Of a stretch of 64,000 nucleotides of DNA, positions 20,956 to 32,225 are shown piece after piece; within the stretch, counting starts at the first letter, position 1; each line of letters opens with the position of its first letter. The DNA comes from Isoetes taiwanensis (taxonomy: Eukaryota; Streptophyta; Lycopodiopsida; Isoetales; Isoetaceae): NCBI GenBank assembly GCA_021234155.1, contig JAJEKV010000005.1, forward strand, positions 18,462,089-18,526,088. The letters are read 5' to 3'. Under the pieces are notes generated by a model. It ran no database searches. It worked only from the letters and a program-made list of their open reading frames with translations, and had not been told where the DNA came from. A program made the position numbers and the translations under genes.

Positions 20956-23056
20956 AAGATAAATACAGTGTGTATCATTATATGTTAGAACTTCCACCTA
21001 TATCATTGCTAACCTTACCCATCCAGACAATTTCTTACATTATGTTACGATGAGGATGCAAAACACTGATGACTTTGTGCATTCAATGATGGAGCGGAAG
21101 CAAACGCATTTGAGGCTTCAACATTTAACCTACAAAGCAATGCCGCACTAAAAAAAACATACCCATTATTTAATAGCAAAAGCTCATGTATATGTCACTG
21201 CACCTAATCTTGAAGTGCTCTTAAACAATGTAGCTACTTCATATAATATAGCTATTTTTTGGGGTGAAAGCACAATATAATCTCTTGATTTGTTGCCAAT
21301 TGTCTCCTAAATGTCACAATGCAATGCAAAACCTGCACCTTTTTTCCATTCTTCTAAATGCAACAAATCTTCTCCAATTGGCTTGGATAAGATATTGTTG
21401 TAGATGTAACACAATAGTATAGAAACTTTAGATCTAACATGGCATATTCTTTAGCCAGTGTTTTCAAACTGTTTATCTTTATTTACTTGCTTGATGATTT
21501 TGTTCAGAGGGTACATCTAGTGTGTGACTTTACATGTACCTATAGAGCCTTTCCTACATCTACCTTTCTAAGTCACGTTACAGAGAGATGCTTGGGCTTG
21601 AACATCTCATTTGTGCTAGACCATTTTATTAAATTTGCTATTGAATAGGCATTGTACATGTAGAACTCATTCATCCTGTTTATGTATGATTCATCTCATT
21701 CATCTTGTTTATGTATGATTCGTAGACTCTACTTCATCCTTGTTGAAAATGATGTATGCATCCATGTTATGCTAAAAAGGATAATCTCTGTTCAATGGCT
21801 ACAGAAATATCCATGCCTTTTTTCTCGAGTTTTTTCCATGGATGTAGGTGTGGAAGAAATGCATCTATGCCTTTGAAATATGCCTTTTATGGAGTGATAG
21901 GCATGATTTGAAGGAGTGTTTGAGGACACCTGAAGTTGGAACTTTGAGACAAAAGGTTACTTTTATGGGACTCCATTTGCTTGCAAGGTTGAATTGGAGC
22001 TCTTAAGATAAATACATTGTGTATCATTATATGTTGGAACTTCCACCTATATCATTGCTAACCTTACCCATCTAGACAATTTCTTACATTATGTTACGAT
22101 GAGGATGCAAAACACTGATGACTTCGTGCATTCAATGATGAATCAGAAGCAAACGCATTTGAGGCTTCAACATTTAACCTACAAAGCAATGCCACACTAA
22201 AAAAAACATACCCATTCTTTAATAGCAAAAGCTCGTGTATATGTCACTACACCTAATCTTGAAGTGCTCTTGAACAATGTAGCTACTTCATATAGTATAG
22301 CTATTTTTTGGGACGAAAGCACAATATAATCTCTTGATTTGTTGCCAATTGTCTCCTAAATGTCACAATGCAATGCAAAAACTGCACCTTTTTTCCATTC
22401 TTTTAAATGCAACAAATCTTCTCCAATTGGCTTGGATAAGATATTGTTGTAGCTGTAACACAATAGTATAGAAACTTTAGATCTAACATGGCATATTCTT
22501 TAGCTAGTGTTTTCAAATTGTTTATCTTTATTTACTTGCTTGATGATTTTGTTCAGAGGGTACATCTATTGTGTGACTTTACATGTACCTATAGAGCCTT
22601 TCCTACATCTGCCTTTCTAAGTCACGTTACAGAGAGATGCTTGGGCTTGAACATCTCATTTGTGCTAGACCATTTTATTAAATTTGCTATTGAATAGGCA
22701 TTGTACATGTAGAACTCATTCATCCTGTTTATGTATGATTCATCTCATTCATCTTGTTTATGCATGATTCGTAGACTCTATTTCATCCTTGTTGAAAATG
22801 ATGTATGCATCCATGTTATGCTAAAAAAGATAACCTCTCTATTCAATGGCTATGGAAATATCCATGCCTTTTTTCTTGAGTTTTTTCCATGGATGTAGGT
22901 GTGGAAGAAATGCATCTATGCCTTTGAAATCTGCCTTTTATGGAGTGATAGGCATGATTTGAAGGAGCGTTTGAGGACACCTGAAGTTGGAACTTTGAGA
23001 CAAAAGGTTACTTTTATGGGACTCCATTTGCTTGGAAGGTTGAATTGGAGCTCTTA
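20956..23056. repeat. 1,049-bp tandem duplication
   Basis: Unit A 20956-22004 and unit B 22005-23056 are collinear and differ by scattered substitutions and few small indels. Both contain an open 69-codon stretch starting MAYSLASVFKLF, but it has no recognisable family, and I consider it chance. No transposon ends or coding domain are visible in the unit. The duplication looks recent. Confidence 0.9.
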
Positions 23057-23547
23057 TTGAAACCCAACATTGGATCTCTTCTAGCAGATCTTATTGCCAC
23101 TCTACAAGTTGGTGGATAGCTATATTAAGGTACAATTATCGATGTCATTCTATATACTTCGTTTTAGATGCATTGCAAAGAGAACCCATGTTTTAGGTTG
23201 TGCATGTCCTATAAGTAATATTAATAGAGTAAAGGTAACTAATCTTTCAATGCAATAGGAGAAATAAGTCCATCCAATAATCTGATTTCATAGGCGGTCG
23301 AATATCTTTTACATTCATTTTAGATGTTGCTCTTAGATTGATTCTATGCTTACTTCTGTTCGATTTGTTAGGTTGTCTTAGATATTGGAATGACTTGTCC
23401 ATCTCTTATCCATTCATAGGAGATCCAATATATTTTATTGAATCTTCTTACTGTGTGAATTTCTGATATGCATGATCCAGTGGTTTTTCTAGTCCATAAT
23501 TTTTTTTGTTTTGGCTATTCCATACCATATTTGATACATTTCTTAGA
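23057..23547. other. unassigned AT-rich sequence
   Basis: No reading frame, repeat or structure that I can support. It ends at the oligo-T that marks the 3' tail of the LINE fragment on the minus strand. Confidence 0.5.
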
Positions 23548-24300
23548 TTTTTTTTTTTTTGAAGGACAAAAGCCAAAAACTTTATTAATCAAATAAAAAG
23601 TACAAAATTTACATGTCTCATCTATCTGCATAAGCACAAAAAGATGCCACAAGAGCAGAGCCTAGAGCATAATGTACTTACTCTAGAATAGGAGACTAAC
23701 GATAAGAATCAATTTGAAGATACTGAATCCAGATGCATTCCATCATTTCTAATTTAAAGGAGGAACACTCATAGGTTGTCAGTATCTTTTTCTGAGCCAT
23801 CGTAATAACACCATCTACAGATGAATAAATGCCCTGAAAGATGTGGTGTCTGCCAGCTCTCATATCGACCACAGGAGCCAACCAGAATCAAGATGGAATG
23901 CCCTCTGTTTATTTGGAGGCCATGTATTGGGATATGACGCTAAGAGGATGCATCGACAGTCCAATGTACTGTTAAACAAACCTTGTAGCCATAACTACGC
24001 TGGTTGAACCTCTGGACACTCAAAGAGACAATGCTCAAGAGTCTCAACGTCTGAAAAGCAGAGCGGGCATACTGCAGATATGCAAGGATCATAGCGATGT
24101 CGGAAGGCATTAACACGCAGGCATCTGTGGATAATCTGCCACCATAATACACGGGTACGAATCGTGTGTCGCCACGATTCTCTCGTGGAGCCACTACACC
24201 TCGGGAAAGAGAGATGCAACCCTTCCTGCCTCATTGAATGGGGGAGATGCAACCCGGAGTAGTCTTGATGGGTGATGCCATGAGATTGCGTATCTGGCAT
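23548..24300 (-). mobile_element. LINE 3' fragment with reverse-transcriptase zinc-binding domain and poly(A) tail
   Basis: On the minus strand WWQIIHRCLRVNAFRHRYDP and CPLCFSDVETLEHCLFECPE form the zf-RVT domain found after LINE reverse transcriptases. The fragment continues in broken frames to an oligo-A tail (oligo-T at 23548-23560 on the plus strand). The 5' part is absent. The zinc-binding block resembles that of LINE C (about 62545-62680), so both may be one L1-like family. Confidence 0.75.
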
Positions 24301-24800
24301 GCTATAGTCATGCCAGAGCTCGATCTAGCATGTCTGCATAGTATGCACAGGAGGGGCGGATGGAGTGGTCAACCATAGCCATTGTCTATAGTCAGCCCCA
24401 CCATTGTCATATCTCAGTCTGCTTTACCTTGAGGCCCAGCCGTCTATCTACCTCCCTTATGAATCTGAGCCTGGGTAGGAGCTATTCTGTTTTATGATGT
24501 AGTATTGTCGATAATGGATCTATGGATAGATAGATGGTACTACCCTTCGAGGTAGCTGATTGTATTGTTATTGCTAGTGCTAATGTTTATGTTTATGCTT
24601 CCGTTCTTATAGGATCCCATAGGGGAAGGGCACGCAAGATACCTTCGTGTCCCCATCCTGCACCATGGCCATCCGAGGTGCGGGATAGACGGAGGGCCCA
24701 TGCGCCAGGTGTGCTGGATGGGGGATTTCCCGCGAGATGTACGATGGGGCGTCATATATTTAGTGGGGAGCGTCACAATGGTATCAAAGCAATGATCTTG
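24301..24800 (+). mobile_element. LTR 3' end with tRNA-iMet-type primer-binding site (element remnant)
   Basis: At 24779 TGGTATCAAAGCAATGATC closely resembles the plant initiator-tRNA primer site TGGTATCAGAGC, and it directly follows GTCACAA, a plausible LTR terminus. The preceding few hundred bases, which are GC-rich from about 24600, would be LTR. The 5' border of the LTR is not definable and no second LTR was found. After 24800 no gag or pol is recognisable. Confidence 0.5.
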
Positions 24801-25626
24801 GTTGACCAAGAGCAAGCACTGGCCATGACCCTGAATAGATAGATTAACTGGCCTAGATAAGCAATGGAATGAGAATTCCAGCCTCGAACCGCAGAAAGTG
24901 AAAATTTTCCCATTAGCAGGGTCATAATTAGATTAATATAGTCTAAGCGGTAGAAATAATATAGTGAAATGAAACCTTTTAGTAAATTAAGCTCAAGTTG
25001 TTCATGAACCGTATTTTTCAAGCAAAAATTGAACGAGAAATTGGTCAAGAAGAAGTTTGAAAAAAATGGCGCAAAATGACCAATTTTGGCCCAAAAGAAA
25101 TAGGGAAATTTTGAGAAATAGTTAAGGTGATTAAAGAAAGTACCTTAATTAATAACTCATAGTCATAATACATTGACTCTTAAGAAAAGTAGCCACTAAA
25201 TCTATGGAAAAACATGTACTCCTTAGAAGTTCCCAAATGGTAGCTTGAACCTCTCCTTTATCCTTGTAAGGCGAATTATACTCTAATCTCCGAAGCTGCC
25301 ATAAGAGTGTGCACCGAACGAACAATCTGCGAGATCGACCCAAAGGAGCCGCGAATAGACATAGTCGACCATTGATAGAGGCAAGAGCTCTCGAAGAGGC
25401 CACAATCAAGGAAGCTAAGTTGTTGGGAGGACCAGACAAGTAGCTAAGAAGGCTGAAGCTCCAGCTTGCACCTGAAAGTTTGAAGCACCCGCAGCGGGTG
25501 GCGGCAAACAAATTCTTGAGGCCCTGCAGCCTAGGCCAGATGACGAACTTAGCCACTCAAGCTCTTTAGATGAATTGTATCACTCTTGAAGGAGCAGTGA
25601 CTTATCACTTCAAGTGAATGATCGCA
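24801..25626. other. unassigned region downstream of LTR remnant
   Basis: No domain recognised on either strand. The open minus-strand frame of 135 codons at 25149-25556 has no family resemblance and I treat it as chance. Confidence 0.4.
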
Positions 25627-25795
25627 AGGCAGTAGGAGCAACCCCAACACCAGGAAGAGTAGGTGAGCAAGCAGCAGGAGCAACCTCGACAGTAGGAGCA
25701 ATCCCATTAATAAGAAGAGCAGGTGATGAGCAAGCAGCAGGAGCAACTTCGATAGTAGGAGCAACCCCAGCAGCAGGAAGATCAGTGAGAGGAAC
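25627..25795. repeat. minisatellite-like repeat, about 65-bp units
   Basis: About two and a half units built on GAGCAAGCAGCAGGAGCAAC followed by GTAGGAGCAA and CCA. Read on the plus strand this gives repeats of EQAAGATSTVGAIP type. It may be the N-terminal tail of the histone-like pseudogene downstream or an independent repeat. Confidence 0.7.
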
Positions 25796-26261
25796 TAGTA
25801 ATGCGGAAGAAAAGGGCAAGGAGAAAGTGGTCGCAAGGGAGGAAGAGACGTAGAGAAGAGAGAAGCGAACAAAGAGTGTGAAGATAGGCGGAGGGGGAGC
25901 GTGGTTATCAAAGAACCACAACAGGATGAACTAGAAGAGGATGAGTCCGAGGAGGAGGAACCACACCAATAAGAGGGGGAGCAAGACCATGAAGAAGAGG
26001 AGGAGGAAGCCAAAGAATAGACGGAGCCTACACTCGGCCACCATATCTAATGCAGGCCAAGCCACTCAAGAAGAGGGCCAAGCAGAACAAGATGAGCGAG
26101 AAGCCATTTAAGCCAAAGCAAGATATTGAGTACGAGAAGAAGAAGGCGGAATACAAAATATATCTCTATCGATGGACCCGATATAATTATTGATACTGCA
26201 AGCAGAATGTCAACCTCTGTCAAGGGCGGCCAACCAGGATCCAAAAGCAAGCCTCCACCAC

Positions 26262-26594
26262 CTCGATCCGATGCTTTGAAGAAGGTCCACCATGGGCCAA
26301 ATTTCAAGCACAGTAGAGCTTCCTCGGAGATCTGGCACTGCCAACAGTGCACCGAACTGATGATTCAGAAAGCCTCTTTTCGAGTGCCTACATCAAAGGT
26401 TTATGCAGGAGTTCAAGACGGACTACGGCTACCGAGACACATCAACGATGGTGGGGTCTCGCTAGGAAGTGGCTGAAGCAGAGCAAACTCAACTTTTCAA
26501 GGAGACCAAGCTCTGCGCCATTCACGCCAAGAGGATAACCTTTATGCTCAAGAATATGAACTTGCCATGGAGGATTAGAAAAGATAAAATTTAG
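26262..26594 (+). pseudogene. histone H3 pseudogene, probably CENH3-type
   Basis: The histone fold is read in two frames. N-terminal part: KKVHHGPNFKHSRASSEIWH then CQQCTELMIQKASF, matching KKPHR, the alpha-N helix and TELLI-K--F of H3. C-terminal part after a one-base shift: FMQEFKTDYGYR, EVAEAEQTQLFKETKLCAIH, AKRITFMLKNMNLPWRIRKD and a stop at 26592-26594, matching H3 CAIHAKRVTIM and ARRIRG. A TAG interrupts loop 1 at about position 26462. The stretch between FKTD and EVAEA is two codons longer than in canonical H3; a longer loop 1 is typical of CENH3, hence the tentative subtype. An A-run follows about 60 bp after the stop (26654-26663), compatible with a processed copy. Upstream tail not definable. 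Confidence 0.72.
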
Positions 26595-26599
26595 GAATC

Positions 26600-28040
26600 T
26601 TTGCATAAATGTTTGAGCTTGTATGTATATATGTTCATAGGATTAATGATAATAAAAAAAAAACACGGTACTAGCTAGTCCAAGCAACAACTCTACTAGC
26701 CAACCATACTACCTTAGTCAATCCTTCGGCAGTTTTATCATTACGTACATTAACCGAGCCAGTTAAAGACGTTGCCTCCTACCATGGTTCAAGAAGTCAT
26801 ATGACTTAAGATCAAATATACTTGTTCTTAAAATTTCTTTCCTTTTATACAGGAAGGATCCAAAAAACATTTTTTATTCCTTACTATTTCTTTTGTATGT
26901 TACTAGCAATTTATCTAGCCTTTTGCATGTACTGGTCACTTATCTATTAGTGTGCATGCTACTGGTTATTCTGGACAGCATGTCTTTCACTTGTGTTAAC
27001 CACACTATTTCCAAATTTTACTACATGTCCTTTATTGCATGTCTAATATATCAGATTTTCTTGTGCAGGTTCTAATCTTAAGGACCACGCTATGCCTTTC
27101 TGAACCTTTATCCTTTACATTTTCTCAGCTCATTCTTGGTAGCCCTATTCAGAAGTTAAGACTTTAATAATTCCATGCATTTTATAATTATACAGTCTAG
27201 AGCCACAAACTAAATATTTATTATGTATTCGAATGTTAAGTGGTTCATATACACCATCCACAAAATTGATAAGCTGGCTTGCATTTATCAGTTAACTTGT
27301 TTCCAAGTAAAGCAGCCCAAAACTTTTAATTTATGTATTTATAAAAACTTGCCTATATTTTGAAGCCTAACTGATTCAAGAACTGAAATACAAATACCAT
27401 AGACTAAATAGAGTTTTTATGCATCATTAAGATGCTATGACCGCCTCCAAGTATCAGTCAGCAATGCATTTGATTGTTTTTCCAGCTTTTCTTGAGCTTT
27501 TGTAGTAGATCCTCATATCTTTAAGAGCTAAAACACTTCATAATAGCAAAAAGTAGCACATTGGGAAAAGAAAAACCATGTACCTGCAGCCAAACAATAC
27601 ACACATTAGCAGTAATCCCGGTAATGGTGCAAGGGCCAAAAGGTACTTGGGTTTTTCTTGGCTTATCGCCCTTTACCCAATGTACTCTTTTTGCCCTTGA
27701 GATTAGTAATTACTCCTTAATAAGAACATGAGCATCTACCAATTTATTCTATTTAACCCGAAAATATTCAATAAAGATACATATTTACTCTATGATCTCC
27801 CTATGGTTTGATTATCCACCTTTGGTCTGCTATTTATTCATAACTACAGCTTCGTATCATTCATAAGGGATCCATTTTCCCTATTACCTTGCTTTAATGC
27901 TCTGCTAATATCTTTCAGATCTATACATTTTGCTTGCCAATTTTTTGTTTTCTTTAAAAGCAGGTTACATCCCTCTTTTAGCTCCACGTTTCTTCCTAGA
28001 AGGGCTGAGCTCTGTGCTGGATTTACCCTTTGTGCTTAAT
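26600..28040. other. unassigned AT-rich intergenic sequence
   Basis: 1.4 kb without a supportable gene. Apart from the A-run at 26654-26663 I see no transposon ends or tandem repeats. Confidence 0.5.
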
Positions 28041-28048
28041 AGACATCC

Positions 28049-28360
28049 CTAAAAAAATACCTGTATATCTTCATCTTCAGAAGAAACATTGACATCCAAC
28101 TGAGTTTCAGGAACAAACTGCTCCGTTTGCCCTCTATATGATCCAGCGCCTCTTTTGTTGAAGCCACCACCCCTTTTGGTGCTGTAGCCATCATTATAGC
28201 TTCTCTCAGAGTCGTATCCTCTACCAGTGCCCCTTCTATCCATGTTTAGTGCTTCAAGTTTTGTAGTATTGTTGCACCACAGCGCTTCCCTATATGTATC
28301 ATAAGCTGGACTTTCCTCCTCCGAGCTAGCCGTATCAGAAAGGTCGGAAAAATATCCCAT
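28049..28360 (-). CDS. hypothetical exon, Ser/Glu- and RGG-rich
   Basis: A 103-codon frame on the minus strand starts MGYFSDLSDTASSEEESPAY and continues into a Gly/Arg-rich part with KRGGGFNKRGAGSYRG, ending in acidic SSEDEDIQ. A GT donor (GTATTTTTTT) follows DEDIQ, so it could be a first exon. Composition is biased and unlike chance, with RGG-type RNA-binding character. I do not recognise a family, and it may be part of a retroelement gag. Confidence 0.3.
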   Translation of the reverse strand: MGYFSDLSDTASSEEESPAYDTYREALWCNNTTKLEALNMDRRGTGRGYDSERSYNDGYSTKRGGGFNKRGAGSYRGQTEQFVPETQLDVNVSSEDEDIQVFF

Positions 28361-28904
28361 CCTTCTGTTATAATGCTAAGGCCTGTGTGCATTCCTTAGT
28401 CTTAAAGTCCGGCTACCTATCTGCCATTATATCTCCTCGATTCTATATCCAAATCCTCATATATCATACTTTGCTGTCTTTGACTATTGGTTGAAAGACA
28501 AGATCTTTAAAGAAAAAGATAACTTGGGATATTGCCATTCGTTTGCCTTTCGCCTGCCTTAAATATCGGCTGCCTGGTATGCTCAGTTTTCCCTTTGTTG
28601 CTTTGTTTGCATGCCAGTCCTGCATGCTTGAACTGCCATTTTTTTTGGGGGCGCTACCCTAATGCATAGTCTCCATACCATATATATTTTACCTTTGTAA
28701 TTATTATTCTTTAAAAAAAACCCAAAGCCTAAAAGGGAATTTACCATGGGTACTTTGATCCTTATTAGTTTATTTAGCCAAACTAGGTCCTTGCATTATT
28801 GCCAAGGTTTTCACCCATTTGCTAAAGCTATTGAAGCCTAGAGTTTGAAGTTATTCAATTTAGGCTTTCACTTATTATAAATAAATAAATAAATAAAAAA
28901 AAAA

Positions 28905-29470
28905 CTTGGGTCATAGCACGCCGAATGGCCCTGCGTCGCGAACGCACACGTTTCGCGTGGTAACCCTCTTTGTAGCATGAATTGTCCAAATTTTGTAAGA
29001 AAAGTTGTTAGAATACTTAGAATTAGTTAAATCTTACAGTGTAGCATTTTAAATTTGTTAAAAATGTTCAAAAATAACTCAAATTGACCCACTCGGGTCA
29101 TAACGTGCCGAAGGGCCATGCGTCGTGAACGCAGCTGCGTTTCGCGCGGTAACACCCGAGCCACCCATTTTTGCATTTTTACATGTTAGATGGACATGAA
29201 ATAAGTTGGTAGATAGTTTAGAACGAACCAAATCATGCACTCTAACATTTTATATTTTGCAAAAAGTTTAACAATTAGGTAACATGACCCCACTCGGGTC
29301 TTACTGCGCATAAGGCTCTTGCGTTTAGAACGCAGGCATCATTGGCATGGTGTAACCCGAGTGCCATGATTTTGAGCAAAAATTTTGCAAAATTACTTAG
29401 GAAAGTTCTCCATGCACATTTTAGCCATCTAACATGCATTCTAGTGTCTTGTAGCACTCCATTCTAACTT
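28905..29470. repeat. three degenerate repeats of about 190 bp with dyad symmetry
   Basis: Units start near 28905, 29092 and 29290. Each has CTCGGGT (or CTTGGGT), a GC-rich core, a small TGCGT...ACGCA dyad and, in units 2 and 3, a closing ACCCGAG that is the inverse of the opening block. The cores stand out by GC and CpG content from AT-rich flanks. The rest of each unit is diverged. Confidence 0.7.
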
Positions 29471-30560
29471 TCCAATCCATTTGAACCTCATCTTATAAAA
29501 AATCCCCACGATAGTGGGAACCGAACCTCACTTTATAGGGATGAACCCCCGTAAACCACTAAGGGTGGGCATCGTTTATGTTTGAATTATAATCCCACCT
29601 TAATTAAATTTAAGCTTTAAGTATGTTAGATAATATTAATGGCCAAGACCCTTAGAATTAGAACCAAGATCCTTAAGCTAGATAGAGAACATCTGCATTC
29701 ATCTTAGCTTAGTTGTCGCTCTTATCTTGCTATCTTCTTGTCTACATATAGGTAGTATAGTCAAACCTTTTTATTAGAAACCCAGCTAGTTGCCATGGGC
29801 TTAGAAATTGTTGTCACACGTTGGTATGATACACCAACACGCTATAGATGCACCACCATCAAGTGTCTTCCGCCATGCCTTTGTATCATAGATAATTATG
29901 TAGGAATTTATTCTACCTAGGTAATTTAGTCCAACCCACCAATTACATCCATATAATAAGTCTCCTTATACCACCCATGACAGTAAATAAGTACCCTTCT
30001 CAGTGCCTAGTAAAGTGCCAAATGCCAAATGGGTTATTTGGGGTAGAGTGGATAAAGGTATAAAAATAGGTTTGTAGAGTAAGTAAACATAAATAATTGT
30101 TGTTGTGGGAGTATTATTTGCCTTGTGCACTTTAGGACAGTCAAATAGGTTAGGAGAACCTTTGTTGCAGATCCCCGAAGCTTCGACATGGGAGCCACTC
30201 GACAACATCAATGAATTGAAAGAAGAAGGCAATCTTATGAAGGAAACTTCAGCAAATCAAAGGCCAAAATGGTGTACAGGGAAGCTCAAACACAAATAAT
30301 AAAGAGGAGCCTACAGGAAGGACGATTGCGACATCAAGAATAGACACAAAAGTTGCCAAGAGAGCTATGCACAGCCAATGAGCATATGGGACTTACAAAA
30401 CTGATCACATTAGGGGAGGAACATCTCCTTGTGAATAATATTCTCCAAGTGCCATATTATCTCGAGGAAGGGCCCACATCGATGACTAATGTCACAGCTA
30501 CGTGCTTAGAGTCTGGGTTCGGGATCTCCTGCAAGACAGCCCTATGTGAGGACCCTTGGA
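29471..30560. other. unassigned sequence upstream of gypsy B LTR
   Basis: No gene recognised. A purine-rich plus-strand stretch with short open frames (30105-30299, 30353-30580) has no family resemblance; part of it may be LTR or flank of gypsy element B. Confidence 0.35.
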
Positions 30561-30569
30561 TTAAACAGG

Positions 30570-31077
30570 AGAATCCTTAGCTGTGTCATGCGGGATTTTG
30601 CAGGAAAACAGAAAGGAGAAAACATAAAAGCAAAAAAACACCATACAATGAGAAGGAATCAGACTTTCTTGATATCATTGAGCGTACATGAGCTCTCAGA
30701 AATCGAGAGGAAAATAGGAGACAAGGACTAATGCTCATCTGGAAAACATGAGTTCTACCTCTACTCATATATATAGTACAACTACAATGGCCTTGGGCCC
30801 AAATTAGGTGTTTGGCAGATCTTGCTACCAACTCATGGATCAGAGCCTGATTTTTCGGGAATCTGGTAGTGCCTTCTTTATGTGTCTAGAATCACGCTGA
30901 TTCTGGATTGTACTTCTGCGGAGCCGTCATTTATCTGTTCTCTGTCTCTTCTTGGACCCTGACGTGGTCTTCGGCGTGGGCTTGGGTCTACTACCCGATG
31001 GTTGACCTGCTCCCTTGTTCTTGCCCTGCTCCGTGGTCTTTAGGAATAGTCCTGTACCTGGAGGTACAGGACTAACA
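30570..31077 (-). repeat. putative 3' LTR of gypsy element B
   Basis: On the minus strand it starts TGTTAGTCC immediately after a polypurine tract. Its first 30 bases form a hairpin with 12-bp arms (TAGTCCTGTACC and its inverse, 31047-31074). A TATATATAT box lies in the LTR near 30765-30778. The distal end is approximate. Confidence 0.6.
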
Positions 31078-31092
31078 CTCCCGCCCACCAAA
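31078..31092 (-). other. polypurine tract of gypsy element B
   Basis: Minus strand TTTGGTGGGCGGGAG directly abuts the LTR start TGTTAG. This is the second-strand primer position in LTR retrotransposons and fixes the LTR border. Confidence 0.75.
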
Positions 31093-31787
31093 TGACACTC
31101 AATGGAGAGATAAGGAGGAACAATGGGATGGGACAGCTTTTAGGAGGTACGAGTAATAATGGCAGACATGCGTAGAATGAAGGAAGAATAATTAAGACAG
31201 GCAACTCGAGAGTCGAACATCATAAAAATGGGCAGGCAGACTGTACCATGACTAGATTTGCGGCTGGATAGCAGAATCTTGAATTAGAAGGTGCGTTGCA
31301 TGCAAACACATTAGCCAAAAATTGATTGGGCCACGTCGGCAGGCCTTTAGGCGGCATGGCTATACAAAGCGAGCAGTGGGCATGCAGAAGACACCAGTTG
31401 GCGATGATGGATAGCGAGTGTACCATGCCCCGGAACTGTAATGAGTGGATCACCGCCAAGATGAACGCGCTGGACCTCTGGAAGCTGCGGAACCGCGACA
31501 TCTCAATGGATGGATAGTGTGCTGGAATGGCTGAGCACCTGGATCCCCTGACCAACCCAATGGAGGTTGTGATTCACCTGCGCTGGGACCACGAGCAGTG
31601 CCTCTATGACATCCTCCATGTGACCTCTGCTCCAAATCCAGAGTAGAGGATCCTTTTAATGTAGGATTTTGTATATAGGGCTCAGTCCATAGCGAAAATA
31701 TATGGGCAATGCCCAAATTTTGTTTTTTCGTTATATATAATAGAAAATAGCTTCCTACTCACTTGTCTCGGAATCTGAATGATTATG
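31093..31787. other. spacer between gypsy B integrase and polypurine tract
   Basis: Plus-strand fragments at about 31347-31640 (WACRRHQLAMMDSECTMPRN, WITAKMNALDLWKLRNRD, then HLDPLTNPMEVVIHLRWD) look coding by composition and are GC-rich, but I do not recognise a family. They may be a captured fragment. Confidence 0.35.
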
Positions 31788-32201
31788 CTAGTTGTCTGAA
31801 TGAGTTGTTGTTGTATCTATGTGAAAAAGTTTGAGGCGAAAGCCATTAACTAGAGTAGGTAATGGTGTGCCATCTAATTCAGCAAGTTTGAAAACACTTG
31901 ATTGCACCACTTGAAGAATCTGATAAGGACCAAGCCATCGAAACTTTAATTTGCCCGAAAATTTTTTGTATCTGGAGTCATAGAGAAGAACCAAATCTCC
32001 CTTCTTGAAGGTCTTTGCTTTGAGATGTTTGTCATGCCAGGATTTTCTCAATTGTTGGCCAGTGAGGACACGAAGATAAGCGTCTTTGCGAAGTTCATCT
32101 AACTGTTTTAGTTGATAAACACGTTCTTGGAGTGCTGCAGGTGGATTGTGCACGATGGCCAATTGAAAACGGAGAGCTGGAAGAACATCTTCAAAAGGCA
32201 T
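31788..32201 (-). pseudogene. gypsy B integrase C-terminal part
   Basis: Contains FKKGDLVLLYDSRYKKFSGK and KFRWLGPYQILQVV, the usual integrase C-terminal block, with a stop at 31788. It is separated from the core by a stop near 32222. Confidence 0.8.
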
Positions 32202-32225
32202 GAGAGCCTCTTGGCCATAAACTAG

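Noticed and set aside
21439-22697. Two 69-codon frames starting MAYSLASVFKLF as a duplicated gene
   Set aside because: They lie within the 1.05 kb tandem duplication, have no family resemblance or codon signal, and conservation is explained by recent duplication of the DNA.
25149-25556. 135-codon minus-strand frame
   Set aside because: No recognisable domain; composition looks like chance in a GC-richer patch.
28905-29470. CRISPR-like array
   Set aside because: Only three degenerate units, spacing about 190 bp, eukaryotic context.
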